DNA of 25,005 bases from IMG/VR virus record IMGVR_UViG_3300022072_000126, positions 1 to 25,005 of that record, one strand, 5' to 3'. This DNA is from a virus. A program made the translations under genes and the position numbers. Every line of letters starts with the position of its first letter. The first letter of the stretch is position 1. Below the pieces are notes generated by a model. That model was given only the letters and a program-made list of their open reading frames with translations. It was not told the origin of the DNA and did not search any database. Below are positions 1-8,279 of this stretch, one piece after another.

Positions 1-1418
1 CCACCTGTTGTGTTAGATGAAAGTGATTGATGACCAACAGTAGTATTTCTTATTCCTGTAGTAATAGCATCACCTGCAAGACCACCAATGAGGGTGTTGA
101 ATGTGCCTGTGGTTACTGCGGCTCCTGCTTCTGCTCCCACCGCTACATTATAAGCGTCAGTGGCTGAAGTAAAGTTTTGAGCAGTTAACGCAAGAGTACC
201 TATTGCTGTAGACTGACTTCCTTGAGTGTCGGAACTTAAAGCACCTTTACCTATAGCTACGTTAGAATCTGCATCATTTAAGGCATCACCCGCTGCTTTT
301 CCTATAAGAGTATTAAATCTTCCAGTAGTTATCGCAGTACCTGCTTCATCGCCTACAACAGTATTATCAATACCACCACTAACAATGCTATTACCTGCGT
401 TGACACCTAGCGTAAGGTTGCTCGTGCCTGCACTTTCTGTGCTAAGGGTAGCGTTAACACTGCCAGCCCCAAGGTGAACTCCCGAGGCTGTGGTGGCTAG
501 TTTTAGAGCGTTGTTATAGAACAAATTAACTTCTGCGCCAGTTACAGCAGAAATAAGTTGAGCGTTATCAGCAGCATTGTTTAGGCGAAAGTCACCAGCC
601 AGAATCTTTAAATGCCCTGTACCTTGGTCTGAAATAAAACTAGCAGACCCATTATGATAAATCTGTAGGTCAGAGCCAGCACCGAAGATGGCCTTGTCAC
701 TATCGCCAAAGATAATGTCAGCGGAGGTAGTAAGCCCTGCAAACGTAGGACTGTCAGTAGTAGCAACACCCTGATTCAAAGCCTTTACGGAGGCTTCGCT
801 AGTTAACTCACTGTCCATCAAGGCACCAGCGGCTGTCACGTTGGCTGTGTCTGTTACGTCTGCGGAGTCTTCAATAGCATTTAACTTACTGTGGTCAGCG
901 TCTGTAAACACATTAGAATCTGTAGCGGCTTCAACGGCAGCACGAATCTCTGCATCTGTTTGGTCTGCGGTAGCTGCGGTTTCAATGCCATCTAGCTTTG
1001 TGCCATCTGTAGCAACATCACGGCCATCAAAGGTGCTGTTAGTTGTAATAGCGCCAGTCATAGCACCACCAGTTCTTGGCAGCGCAGCGTCTGCTGTAGT
1101 ACCTTGAGCTGCTGTAGCATAGTCCGCAGAGTCAAAAGCCTTAACCTGTGCAAGGTTAGTTACTTCAGAATCCATTAGTGCGCCAGCGGCTGTGACGTTA
1201 GTGGTATCTGTTACGTCTGCTGAAGCCTCGATGCCATCCAACTTACTTCCGTCAGTAGCGACATCACGCCCATCAACAGTGGAAGTGGTAGTTATAGCAC
1301 CAGTAAAAGCAGCGCCAGATAGCTCGGCCTTGTCGGTATTGAGATTGGTGAAGTTAAGGTCAACTTCGGCACTAGTAAGGGGCGAGCCTTTGCCTGCCCG
1401 TGTAGTAATAGTAGACAT
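1..1418 (-). CDS. Tail fibre protein, N-terminal 472 residues (runs off left edge)
   Basis: The frame is open from ATG at 1418 to the window edge, with no stop in 472 codons. An AAGGGG ribosome site lies just upstream. Residues 1-35 look like a fibre attachment segment. Residues 45-214 hold a duplicated module (DGRDVATDG, KLDGIE, NVTAAGALMDSE). Residues 250-273 carry the DLQIYHNGS and GTGHLKIL motif seen in many marine phage fibres. From about residue 334 there are short GxxAG/VGxxAG repeats (LTLGVNAGN, TVVGDEAG, TLIGKAAGD, NVAIGKGAL, NVAVGAEAG) typical of trimeric beta-helical head domains of the YadA/Hep_Hag type. By family it should be a trimeric host-binding fibre, probably ending beyond the window in a binding tip or an intramolecular chaperone. 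The plus-strand open frames here are shadows of this gene. The assignment as a fibre is strong, and the receptor is unknown. Confidence 0.88.
   Translation of the reverse strand, partial: MSTITTRAGKGSPLTSAEVDLNFTNLNTDKAELSGAAFTGAITTTSTVDGRDVATDGSKLDGIEASADVTDTTNVTAAGALMDSEVTNLAQVKAFDSADYATAAQGTTADAALPRTGGAMTGAITTNSTFDGRDVATDGTKLDGIETAATADQTDAEIRAAVEAATDSNVFTDADHSKLNAIEDSADVTDTANVTAAGALMDSELTSEASVKALNQGVATTDSPTFAGLTTSADIIFGDSDKAIFGAGSDLQIYHNGSASFISDQGTGHLKILAGDFRLNNAADNAQLISAVTGAEVNLFYNNALKLATTASGVHLGAGSVNATLSTESAGTSNLTLGVNAGNSIVSGGIDNTVVGDEAGTAITTGRFNTLIGKAAGDALNDADSNVAIGKGALSSDTQGSQSTAIGTLALTAQNFTSATDAYNVAVGAEAGAAVTTGTFNTLIGGLAGDAITTGIRNTTVGHQSLSSNTTG
804..1274 (-). repeat. Duplicated module inside the tail fibre gene
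   Basis: Two diverged copies of one coding module lie in tandem. DGRDVATDG is encoded at 1248..1274 and again at 1002..1028. ADVTD is encoded at 1206..1220 and at 849..863. AAGALMDSE is encoded at 1164..1190 and at 804..830. The second copy carries an insertion of about 38 residues (fibre residues 146-184). This is read directly from the translation. It suggests fibre length grew by internal duplication. Confidence 0.8.
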
Positions 1419-1434
1419 AGGTAGCCCCTTCTAA

Positions 1435-1884
1435 TTAAGATGCAGTAAGTGTAATAGTCCAAGTCACTGACATAGTATCGTCAGCTTGCTTGTTCACCAC
1501 TGGGAAAATAACGTGGCAAAGCATAGTGCCAGAAGTAGCAGCATTGAAGATGCCTGCCTCTGTAACCGCACCAGTGCCTTCTCCTGCCTCGAAAGATGAA
1601 ACATAAGCAATGGTATTGCTAGAAGCTGTAGTGCTGTCTAACGCTTCCCTGGAGCCTAGAATCGACTCCAGATCAGTATCACCAGCAGCCGCAGCAGTAG
1701 TGCCTGAACCTAAAGCCATGTGAGACATCACGCCAGCAGAAGCATCAGCCATGCGAGAGCAAATGTAGGTAAGACCTGCACTTACTACCAAGTTATTGAT
1801 TTCACGGCTTTCTTTAACCTTGCCGTCCTTGTCTTTCAGAACTATCGCAACATCACCGCGTAGTTTTAAGTCATCATTAATCAT
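1435..1884 (-). CDS. Tail fibre-associated structural protein, 149 aa
   Basis: The gene sits between the repeat protein (1895..2737) and the tail fibre, 10 bases from the former and 16 from the latter. An AGGTG ribosome site precedes the ATG. The protein begins with a short charged segment (DVAIVLKDKDGKVKE) and then NNLVVSAGLTYICSRMAD. The middle has a conserved-looking turn-rich section (HMALGSGTTA, TDLESILG) and the C-terminal half has alternating beta strands (GAVTEAGIFNAA, VTWTITLTAS). This pattern, an N-terminal sheet followed by an all-beta fold with the GSGTTA and EAGIFNA motifs, recurs in small proteins encoded beside tail fibres of many phages. It is most likely a virion component at the fibre base. 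The exact role is not known, and the name is by pattern and position only. Confidence 0.65.
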   Translation of the reverse strand: MINDDLKLRGDVAIVLKDKDGKVKESREINNLVVSAGLTYICSRMADASAGVMSHMALGSGTTAAAAGDTDLESILGSREALDSTTASSNTIAYVSSFEAGEGTGAVTEAGIFNAATSGTMLCHVIFPVVNKQADDTMSVTWTITLTAS

Positions 1885-1894
1885 AAATCACCTG

Positions 1895-2737
1895 TTAAAA
1901 GGATTGAGTGTAGCCGACATAATCTTCGGCAAAGTAATCGAAAGAGCAATAGCCCTGACCGCGCATCGAACCAGAATCGGATGCACCCATTGTATCACTC
2001 AAACCCCTAGACGTGGAATAAGCAAACAAATCGACAATAGTAGCCAGATCGGATCGAACTTTTACAAAGGTCATTTCTTGGTCATCATCTGCGGTGGCTT
2101 CACCGTCCAGATCATCTGTGACACCAGTGACCTCATCTATAAACTTGTGGAAGTCCATAGTCTGATCTTCAGCAGCAGAGGAAGAATCAGATATAATCTT
2201 GTTGGGAGAGAAAACAGCACTGTCAGTCATGGCCGAACTATCAGCCAAACCCTTACCAAATGCCATTGCCTCAGAGTCAGTAAATGCACTAGCATCTGCA
2301 AACGCCTTGCCTGCGCCTAAGCTAATAGACTCAGCAGCAGTAAAGGCATCAGCATGAGACCTGTTGAATGCAGTCTGTATATCTATGCTTTCAGCTACAG
2401 ACGATGAATCTTGCAGCAGCTTGCCAATGCCTAGCGTATCTATTTGATCTGACAGTGACCCAGAGTCACTCTGAACCTTGCCAATACTAAATACAGCAGC
2501 ATCAGCAGTAGAGGATGCGTCAGAAACGCCCTTGCCTGCTCCTAAGACGGTAGAGTCAGTTGCACCCTGTGTATCTGCCAGGGTCTTACCAACGCCCTTA
2601 GACGGCAAATCAGACAGTCCTAGAGCATCAGCAAAAAACCTAAAGATCAGGAAATCACCGAACTTAATTTCAGCAATAGCCTTTTTGAAGCCAATAGCGG
2701 CTACGGCTTTTTTAAATGCAATGGCTGCCTTAATCAT
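1895..2737 (-). CDS. Repeat-built tail protein, 280 aa
   Basis: No enzyme domain is visible. Residues 1-45 are Ala/Lys/Phe-rich (AIAFKKAVAAIGFKKAIAEI). From residue 51 to about 253 the protein is built of eleven units of 18-19 residues with the pattern K-x3-D-x5-(D/E)-x6-G. Unit starts fall at residues 51, 69, 87, 106, 125, 144, 162, 180, 198, 226 and 244. One unit (198-225) is longer and carries the acidic insert DGEATADDDQ. The last 18 residues contain GYCSFDYFAEDYVGY, an aromatic C-terminus of a type seen in other phage tail proteins. Regular Asp- and Gly-punctuated repeats suggest a beta-solenoid or calcium-stiffened shaft. It lies between the Ig-like protein and the fibre cluster, so a fibre-shaft or adaptor role is inferred. 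The start ATG overlaps the stop of the upstream gene. Confidence 0.7.
   Translation of the reverse strand: MIKAAIAFKKAVAAIGFKKAIAEIKFGDFLIFRFFADALGLSDLPSKGVGKTLADTQGATDSTVLGAGKGVSDASSTADAAVFSIGKVQSDSGSLSDQIDTLGIGKLLQDSSSVAESIDIQTAFNRSHADAFTAAESISLGAGKAFADASAFTDSEAMAFGKGLADSSAMTDSAVFSPNKIISDSSSAAEDQTMDFHKFIDEVTGVTDDLDGEATADDDQEMTFVKVRSDLATIVDLFAYSTSRGLSDTMGASDSGSMRGQGYCSFDYFAEDYVGYTQSF
1979..2587 (-). repeat. Eleven tandem 54-57-base coding repeats
   Basis: These degenerate repeats encode 18-19-residue units with conserved Lys at position 1, Asp at position 5, Asp or Glu near position 11 and Gly near the end. Spacing between unit starts is 18, 18, 19, 19, 19, 18, 18, 18, 28 and 18 residues. 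Conservation is at protein level more than at DNA level, which argues for selection on structure rather than recent slippage. Confidence 0.8.
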
Positions 2738-3063
2738 TAGAAGTCGGCTCGAATGTAAAAGTCTAGCACTTGGAATATAGTCTCTACTGTGCCACTGTCA
2801 TAAGTGATCTCAATCTCACCCTCATAGTAGCCCTCATCAAGCGTCAACTGGGTTCCTGAGAATGAAAAGACAGCAATGCCGTCTTGAAAATTCTGCCCGA
2901 CATCAGCGGCAGCCAAGGTAAACAAGGTAGTCGTGGTGCCTTTGGCCCTAAACTTTAGCGCACAAGAACCACCAGAAAAGTCTATAGCTGCGCCCGTATC
3001 ATCACGGGTCAGCTTGGCTTGAATCTGTGGGGCTTGGTCGCCCTGTACTAATTGATAAATCAT
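2737..3063 (-). CDS. Ig-like tail/baseplate protein (BppU N-terminal-like), 108 aa
   Basis: The protein opens with MIYQLVQGDQAPQIQAKLTR followed by AAIDFSGG, a pattern typical of the small Ig-like beta-sandwich domains found at the N-terminus of baseplate upper proteins (BppU) and in stand-alone form in many siphophage tails. The rest is alternating beta strands (ALKFRAKGTTTTLFTL, GIAVFSFSGTQLTLDEGYYEGEIEITY, TIFQVLDFYIRADF). The whole length fits one such domain. Between a TipJ-like protein and fibre proteins it would be a fibre-attachment or decoration element. It begins one base after the stop codon of the small upstream gene and ends with a 1-base overlap with the repeat protein, so it is co-translated with its neighbours. 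Confidence 0.65.
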   Translation of the reverse strand: MIYQLVQGDQAPQIQAKLTRDDTGAAIDFSGGSCALKFRAKGTTTTLFTLAAADVGQNFQDGIAVFSFSGTQLTLDEGYYEGEIEITYDSGTVETIFQVLDFYIRADF

Positions 3064-3064
3064 T

Positions 3065-3262
3065 TTAAGCCTCTAGCGGGTCAATAAACCCGTATCTTTT
3101 TATACCGTCATAGCTGGTTTGTAGGAAAAACGTATATATATCAGTGCGTTGCCGCAACTCTTCTCTGCGGTTACTAACAGCCTCGTTTGCTGCTGGCGCA
3201 TCTGCCACCGTATCTGTAATAGTATCAGTGCCGTCTAGCGTAGTATATCCAACTTCAATCAC
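3065..3262 (-). CDS. Small tail-region protein, 65 aa, unknown
   Basis: The start chosen is GTG at 3262. It overlaps the stop of the TipJ-like gene as GTGA and has a GGAG ribosome site 8 bases upstream. Longer forms (ATG at 3289, TTG at 3304) would sit deeper in the preceding gene with poorer ribosome sites. The protein (IEVGYTTLDGTDTITDTV, then REELRQRTDIYTFFLQTSYDGIKRYGFIDP) has no motif I recognise. It looks like a compact alpha/beta protein, probably a tail-tip accessory translated by coupling to the TipJ-like protein. Confidence 0.6.
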   Translation of the reverse strand: MIEVGYTTLDGTDTITDTVADAPAANEAVSNRREELRQRTDIYTFFLQTSYDGIKRYGFIDPLEA

Positions 3263-6200
3263 GATACATTCTCCATTGTGCCGACCCATTTTACCAGCCT
3301 GCAAGTAACATTGCTGATATTTGTCGTGCCTACAATGCTAGGTCTAAATTCAGTAGCGGTAGTAGATTCGCCATAAGTATTCGAAAAAGGTATTCGTACA
3401 TTCACAGTCTTGCCTGTTGGTGCAAATATATTGTTGTCGATACCGTAATCAGCCTCTACCCAAGTACCAGCCGATGTAAACTTGCTGGGACTAAAATACA
3501 TAGTTTCGCCATTAGAAAACACTGCGCTAGATGAAGAAACCATCACATAAGTACGGTTATTGCCTGAGTCGTAATACACGCTATTTATGTTGCCAGTTGT
3601 ACCGCTTCCAGAACTGTTATCTGCAACCCCGCCAGTATTGTCTAGCAGAGCAAGCACGTTGCCGCTTATATAAACCCACTGATTGTATGGTGGCGCACCA
3701 GATGCGAGAGTTACAGTGCCAACTATGCTGCCTGTAGCCCCCTTGCTTTTTCTCTGCATGTTTAAGGTGAACTGCACCTGATGATCTGTGCCGCTGCTAT
3801 TCGCAGTAGTAAAGTCAAAATCTAAGTCTAATCTTTGGCGCTTTGAGATACTTAAAGATGGCGCAGGTATGGCAAAGTCTTGCCCAAACTGAGTGCTACC
3901 AGTGGCAGTGATATTTTCATATATAGATGCTGGGTAAAGCTCAGATACATCGCCTGATAGTTTATCGACAGTAATTGTGGAAGCATTGATTTGATTGACA
4001 GTAATCACGCCATTCATGTTTTGCAGAGTTGGCAAGTTGCCTGCCGAAAATGACCCTGTAACAGTTGCATTTGTGACATTTAGATTATCAGCAACAATGT
4101 CCCCAGATACAGATAAGGTCGTACCGTTGAAAGATAGCTTATCTTTTAGGCTGAACTGCCCCGTATTATCTAAGTAAAAACCAGTGTTGCTGTTATTAAA
4201 AGTGCCTGCGCCTTCATAGAGCTTTGTTCCAGATATTGTGATCCCTGAGATTGTTCCACCAGTAAGCCCAAGGTTTACGTTTGTATCTGAATCTTGTAAT
4301 GCACTCGACCCATCACTAGCCCCTGAAACAACTGTACTGGCAACAGTCCCACCAATTGTCACAGAGCCTGAAATAGACCCAGAAGTAGCAGAAACATCGC
4401 CCCTGATAGTCGCCTGCTCAAACTCAACTACTCCGCTTTTCTGTATCTTCCATCCTGCCGACCCAGAAACGTAATTAGTTGACTCTAGGGTCGTAGCAAT
4501 CTTCTGAATCGTTACAGCATCATCATCTATTTTTGGGGTTGTAACAGCACCACCTTCAAGCTCACCAGTACCAACAGCGCCTATACCAATGTCGCCAGAT
4601 CCTACTACACTAGTGGTTGAATTAGCCACGCTGCTAAAGGCAGATGCATTGCCCGTAAAGTCAATGGCTTTGACCTTGTAGTAGAACGTAGCAGAATTTG
4701 CTAGATCATCATCAATAAAGACGGTTCCGTCAGTGTTACCGATTAAGCTATAAGTGCCACCTGAACTGGTAGACCTATATACGTCGATATGACTTAGGTC
4801 TTTCTGTGTCGGGTTAGTCCAGCTAATACTTATGTGCTGGTATTGGCCGCTTGCAGATACAGAAGATGGAACATCAGGCGCAGTGGTATCGACAGCCGCA
4901 GTAGGGGCAGCCACTATGTATGTTGACGATACGCCAATCTCGTTAACAGCCTTTACTCGCACATTGTACTGCTGATTATTCTGCAACCCAGTAATCACTG
5001 CTGGTGATGCTTTAGAATCCATTGTGAAGTAGTTACTGTCCGATGTTTTCTTCCACTCAACAACATAGTGATCAGTGAACGCATCATCTGCATCAGTCCA
5101 CGCAACATTAAAAGTTGTGTTAAAGGTGCCGTCAGAGTTAAGGAACGAATCGCCTGTAATGTTCAGGCTAGTGGGGGCAGCAGCGGTTAGACCGTCATAT
5201 AGCTCAACCTCACCTGCTCCTAGGTATACTTCTTCGTCTGAGGTAGTCCAGTCCCAGATAGATGGGGCAGTCTCAATCGCATCGACGTTGACTACAATCT
5301 GCCCTTCGGCAGTAAAGTCCATAGTATACCCGACAACCTCAAACACCTTATTTGAGTAACCTAGTCGAGCGTTAGTAACGTTAATATTGTCGCCAATCTT
5401 AAAGCGCAAAGCACTCAGGTTGCAGGGAATGGTAATCGCTTCTTGCTGTCTGCTTCGAAACAGTGCGAGCTTGGCTATTCTTTGTGCGCGAATATTGTTG
5501 ACAGTGAACGGAAGCGGCATATCAAGATAGATAGGGTCGCCATCTTGAGTAGCATATGTGCTGGATAATTGTGCGGGGTAATCGGCAAGAATATAGTTGT
5601 CATCCTCTGACAGAAATACACCCTTAACACCGTTATAAGCGTTTCTCCTAGACTGCTTGGTCTGTATGCTTATATCACCAACAGCTACCGACTCATCAAC
5701 GCTGTAGGTAGGGGCAACATATTCTCCTGCGTAAACTTCAAACTTACCCGCAGAGAATACCAACCGACCGATCATAGAGCCTAACATTGTGTCTATATTG
5801 TCTTTAATTGATCCAGCAGTATCTACAACACCATCTATGGTGTATCTTTTTTGCGTACCACCAGCAGCAAGCGCAACAGTATCATCACAAACAGTAGCGG
5901 CAGCATTAACGCTGGAGGTTAGTATATTGCCAACTGACTCGCCAAGCCCGTACTTGGTGTCGCGGAGATAGTCATACACGCACAAGGCTGGATTCTGAGA
6001 CCACGCTGTAGTGTTGGTAGCAGGGTTTAATACTTTCTTGCCGCGAACAACTGTTGATATATTGGGCAAGCCATTAGCAAACTGATCTATATCATAGGTC
6101 AGCTTAACCACCATATAAGCCGTATCAAGTAACTTGTGGTCTGATGTCCACTTGGTAGATGCTGCGGTTAAGGCACTATCAGATGTAGTCTGATCTCCCT

Positions 6201-6630
6201 CGTGGAATCCAATGCTTACATAGTTGCCCCAGCTTCCAACAAAACTACCATCCCATATTTTTACATCGTTGAACCAGACTTCCTCAAAGGCATCTATTTC
6301 ATGTCCAGCTACCGCAATAACCAGCCACAGGTATTTATTGTCTGTGCCTGTTGACTCCAAATAAACAATATTACCGCCTATTCTAGCGCGACCATAGACT
6401 ATCTTCCTAGAATGCGCAGCCTCCCTAGTCGTAATGGATCGACCGCCCATTGCAGCGCCTAAGTTTGGTGAAGGCATTAGAGCTTTAGAAACTAAAGATA
6501 GACCAGCACCAATAGCAAAGGCTGCAAATCCAGTCGCACTAAATAAGGTGGCAAAGAATCCTGCCGCACCAATCTGTGCTGCTGCTGCACCTGCTGCGGT
6601 TGCTAGCCCTGCTATTATTGCTGTAGCCAT
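3259..6630 (-). CDS. TipJ-like central tail tip protein with fibronectin III domains, 1123 aa
   Basis: The N-terminal 50 residues are Ala/Gly-rich and hydrophobic, as is usual in lambda J/TipJ relatives that plug the tail tube. Residues 65-480 match the conserved tail-tip body (SRKIVYGRARIGG at 75-87, FEEVWFNDVKIWDG at 115-128, NGLPNISTVVRGKKV at 186-200, LRDTKYGLG at 222-230). Two fibronectin III domains follow at about 485-580 and 586-675. Next come a GxGxxGTGELEGGAV linker and a strand-rich segment containing WKIQKSGVVEFEQATIRG (727-744), the part that in J-like proteins leads into the receptor-binding end. The last 350 residues are Ser/Thr/Gly-rich beta sequence. In lambda-type phages this protein forms the central tip and contacts the receptor. 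An AGGG ribosome site lies inside the end of the acetyltransferase gene. The family assignment is strong. Confidence 0.9.
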   Translation of the reverse strand: MATAIIAGLATAAGAAAAQIGAAGFFATLFSATGFAAFAIGAGLSLVSKALMPSPNLGAAMGGRSITTREAAHSRKIVYGRARIGGNIVYLESTGTDNKYLWLVIAVAGHEIDAFEEVWFNDVKIWDGSFVGSWGNYVSIGFHEGDQTTSDSALTAASTKWTSDHKLLDTAYMVVKLTYDIDQFANGLPNISTVVRGKKVLNPATNTTAWSQNPALCVYDYLRDTKYGLGESVGNILTSSVNAAATVCDDTVALAAGGTQKRYTIDGVVDTAGSIKDNIDTMLGSMIGRLVFSAGKFEVYAGEYVAPTYSVDESVAVGDISIQTKQSRRNAYNGVKGVFLSEDDNYILADYPAQLSSTYATQDGDPIYLDMPLPFTVNNIRAQRIAKLALFRSRQQEAITIPCNLSALRFKIGDNINVTNARLGYSNKVFEVVGYTMDFTAEGQIVVNVDAIETAPSIWDWTTSDEEVYLGAGEVELYDGLTAAAPTSLNITGDSFLNSDGTFNTTFNVAWTDADDAFTDHYVVEWKKTSDSNYFTMDSKASPAVITGLQNNQQYNVRVKAVNEIGVSSTYIVAAPTAAVDTTAPDVPSSVSASGQYQHISISWTNPTQKDLSHIDVYRSTSSGGTYSLIGNTDGTVFIDDDLANSATFYYKVKAIDFTGNASAFSSVANSTTSVVGSGDIGIGAVGTGELEGGAVTTPKIDDDAVTIQKIATTLESTNYVSGSAGWKIQKSGVVEFEQATIRGDVSATSGSISGSVTIGGTVASTVVSGASDGSSALQDSDTNVNLGLTGGTISGITISGTKLYEGAGTFNNSNTGFYLDNTGQFSLKDKLSFNGTTLSVSGDIVADNLNVTNATVTGSFSAGNLPTLQNMNGVITVNQINASTITVDKLSGDVSELYPASIYENITATGSTQFGQDFAIPAPSLSISKRQRLDLDFDFTTANSSGTDHQVQFTLNMQRKSKGATGSIVGTVTLASGAPPYNQWVYISGNVLALLDNTGGVADNSSGSGTTGNINSVYYDSGNNRTYVMVSSSSAVFSNGETMYFSPSKFTSAGTWVEADYGIDNNIFAPTGKTVNVRIPFSNTYGESTTATEFRPSIVGTTNISNVTCRLVKWVGTMENVS

Positions 6631-6634
6631 TCTA

Positions 6635-7090
6635 TTACCCTAAAAAGCATTTGTGGTAAACACGCTCTAAAAGATTAAATCCCATGCGCGTCATTAGGTT
6701 GTCAAAGGGAAACTCTGTTTTCATATTTAAAGTCATCAGAGAAGCACCATTTTCTTTGCAATGTGATTCTGCAAATTTAATCAGGTCTGAACCAGTAGCA
6801 GTTTTTCTATAATTAGGCTTTACATAAATCACATCAGTAGAGGCAAAAACGTGATCTTTATGATGGATGCTTTTTGATACCATAACCACACAGTAACCAA
6901 CTAGCTCGCCATCTTCCCTGGCAGTAAATATGTGCAATATACCCATCTGATCAAGCAATGCATATTCTTTCCAATCTGGGTCAAGTGCTATTGTATCTTG
7001 GTTTGGCTCAGTCTCTAACCAATGCTTTTCCAATAAAGGCTTAATATCTTCCTTTACATTAGCCAAACATTCGTGAGCAATTTTAATCAT
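6635..7090 (-). CDS. GNAT-family acetyltransferase in the tail operon, 151 aa
   Basis: The length and fold pattern fit a single GNAT domain. There is a strand with DGELVGYCVVMV (about residues 60-71), then VIYVKPNYRKTATGSDLIKFAE (about 88-109). The latter resembles the acetyl-CoA pyrophosphate-binding motif A (V-x-P-x-x-R then Gly then a helix), although the usual Q/RxxGxG/A core is imperfect (RKTATGS). The end, TRMGFNLLERVYHK, is the usual GF...E...Y closing strand. It overlaps the hub gene by 4 bases (ATGA) and is followed after 4 bases by the TipJ-like gene, so it is part of the tail operon. Its substrate is unknown; a virion protein or a host surface or defence component are possibilities. 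In many siphophages a NlpC/P60 peptidase gene occupies this position, and none is seen here. Confidence 0.75.
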   Translation of the reverse strand: MIKIAHECLANVKEDIKPLLEKHWLETEPNQDTIALDPDWKEYALLDQMGILHIFTAREDGELVGYCVVMVSKSIHHKDHVFASTDVIYVKPNYRKTATGSDLIKFAESHCKENGASLMTLNMKTEFPFDNLMTRMGFNLLERVYHKCFLG

Positions 7091-7722
7091 CTATGCTCTC
7101 TATTGTAATTTTCGCGGCCACCAGCACCACCGCCTGATACAGAAGATGAAGAAGCCCTGCCCCAGATAATTTCTTTCTCCACAATAGCAGTCACAAACTC
7201 AAAGCCTTTATCTGTAGGGTGATCAATCTTTTGATCTTCTGCGGTGTAGCGTCTTACCTTTGCTCTCTCGAATGCAATTAACTTATTCTCGCAAGATATA
7301 GATATAGTAGATGTCTGGCCTGACTCAGCGATAGTCATGGTATCCATAAAGCCAGCAAATATCACAGTCGGGTCAGCTACTAGATCGCCAGAAGCATCAA
7401 ACGCGCCAAGCATTACAGTTATGGCCCTGCCTTGGTATTCGTGATCTTTAGCTATTACAACCAAAGACGACTTGACACCTGTTAGCGTTACATTAATTCC
7501 GCTGGCTTGCATGTCTGAGGTTTCAGTAACTGCGCTAATGTTAAGCAGATCGCCAACACCAGTATAAGTCTCACTGTCATAGGTAAGATCGCCAACACCA
7601 GACCACAGGTTTAACTCGTTAGGCGTTTCACCTGAGTCAAATACCATACGGACAAGGAAGATAGGGCGAACCACATCAGCAGTTGATACTGCCTGCATTC
7701 CGCTAGATAGTGACCTGCTCAT
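7087..7722 (-). CDS. Tail hub-like protein (DUF2163-like N-terminal pattern), 211 aa
   Basis: The sequence contains ADVVRPIFLVRMVFDSG, LNLWSGVGDLTYDSETYTGVGDLLNISAV, EYQGRAITVMLGAFD, VIFAGFMDTM and ENKLIAFERAKVRRYTAEDQKIDHPTDKGFEFV as successive blocks. Together they match a widespread tail protein encoded just before the TipJ-like gene in siphophages and gene-transfer-agent-like elements, thought to form or decorate the distal tail hub. The C-terminal 25 residues are Gly/Ser-rich and likely flexible. It overlaps both neighbours by 4 bases (ATGA), indicating coupled translation. The family pattern is clear. The hub role is inferred from gene order. Confidence 0.7.
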   Translation of the reverse strand: MSRSLSSGMQAVSTADVVRPIFLVRMVFDSGETPNELNLWSGVGDLTYDSETYTGVGDLLNISAVTETSDMQASGINVTLTGVKSSLVVIAKDHEYQGRAITVMLGAFDASGDLVADPTVIFAGFMDTMTIAESGQTSTISISCENKLIAFERAKVRRYTAEDQKIDHPTDKGFEFVTAIVEKEIIWGRASSSSVSGGGAGGRENYNREHR

Positions 7723-8279
7723 AGCGCCTCAACCATAGCAAAGCTAAAGCCCTGCAAACTTGCTTCGTTAGTTGACCAAGACACATCATTTGATGCCATA
7801 CGCCAAAGGCTCTTGGGCTGGGTAAAGTCTAATGCCTGACCAGTAGCTATTGTTTCTCTAAGGGGTGGCTGAAACTCTAACGTCCCAGCACCTGCTGACT
7901 TGTCAGCCGTTACTAGGTAAAGATAACTGCCTAGCTGAAAGTAGGTGCCTGCTGATACCGCTGTACTGCCTGATGATGTTGTCAGGGTTTCTGATCGAAT
8001 CGCAGTTGATCCGCTAGTCAATACTATCGCTGTGTCTGTATGCAATGGGTTGCCGAAAGTAAACGTGCCTTCACGGCCTTTTAGCCCAACAATAAATGCC
8101 TCTACTGATCGGGCCTCTGCATAGGTCAAAGGCGGCAAAGTTACTTCAGCCTCCCATCTTGCGCCCTGATGGGTATATACCTGAGTATCTAAGGTAAAGG
8201 GAGATTCAGCAACAGCCACAACACGCTTTAGGCGCATTGACATATTCTGTATGCCGACATTCGGAAAAGATAAAGGCAT
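7719..8279 (-). CDS. Distal tail-like protein, 186 aa
   Basis: The protein starts MPLSFPNVGIQNMSMRLKRVVAVAESPFTLDTQVYTHQGARWEAEVTLPPLTYAEA, which is a tandem of beta strands. This is followed by FIVGLKGREGTFTFGNP, then a Ser/Thr/Gly-rich beta region (SGSTAIRSETLTTSSGSTAV), and closes with FTQPKSLWRMASNDVSW. The QGARWEAEVTLP and GREGTFTFGNP blocks are typical of small proteins placed between tape measure and tail hub in many siphophages, where a distal tail (Dit-like) adaptor is expected. The start is 3 bases after the tape measure stop and the end overlaps the hub gene. The function is by position and pattern. Confidence 0.65.
   Translation of the reverse strand: MPLSFPNVGIQNMSMRLKRVVAVAESPFTLDTQVYTHQGARWEAEVTLPPLTYAEARSVEAFIVGLKGREGTFTFGNPLHTDTAIVLTSGSTAIRSETLTTSSGSTAVSAGTYFQLGSYLYLVTADKSAGAGTLEFQPPLRETIATGQALDFTQPKSLWRMASNDVSWSTNEASLQGFSFAMVEAL

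Noticed and set aside
226-1434. Several plus-strand open frames (226..477, 841..1107, 1192..1434)
   Set aside because: They lie opposite the repetitive tail fibre gene, are Val/Ala/Ser/Pro-rich mirror translations, and have no ribosome sites or domains.
1796-2320. Plus-strand frame of 174 codons
   Set aside because: It is antisense to the repeat protein and the fibre-associated protein. It shows no domain and no operon context, and everything else runs on the minus strand.
1979-2587. Regular repeats considered as a CRISPR array
   Set aside because: The 54-57-base units are coding, in frame and degenerate, with no repeat-spacer alternation.
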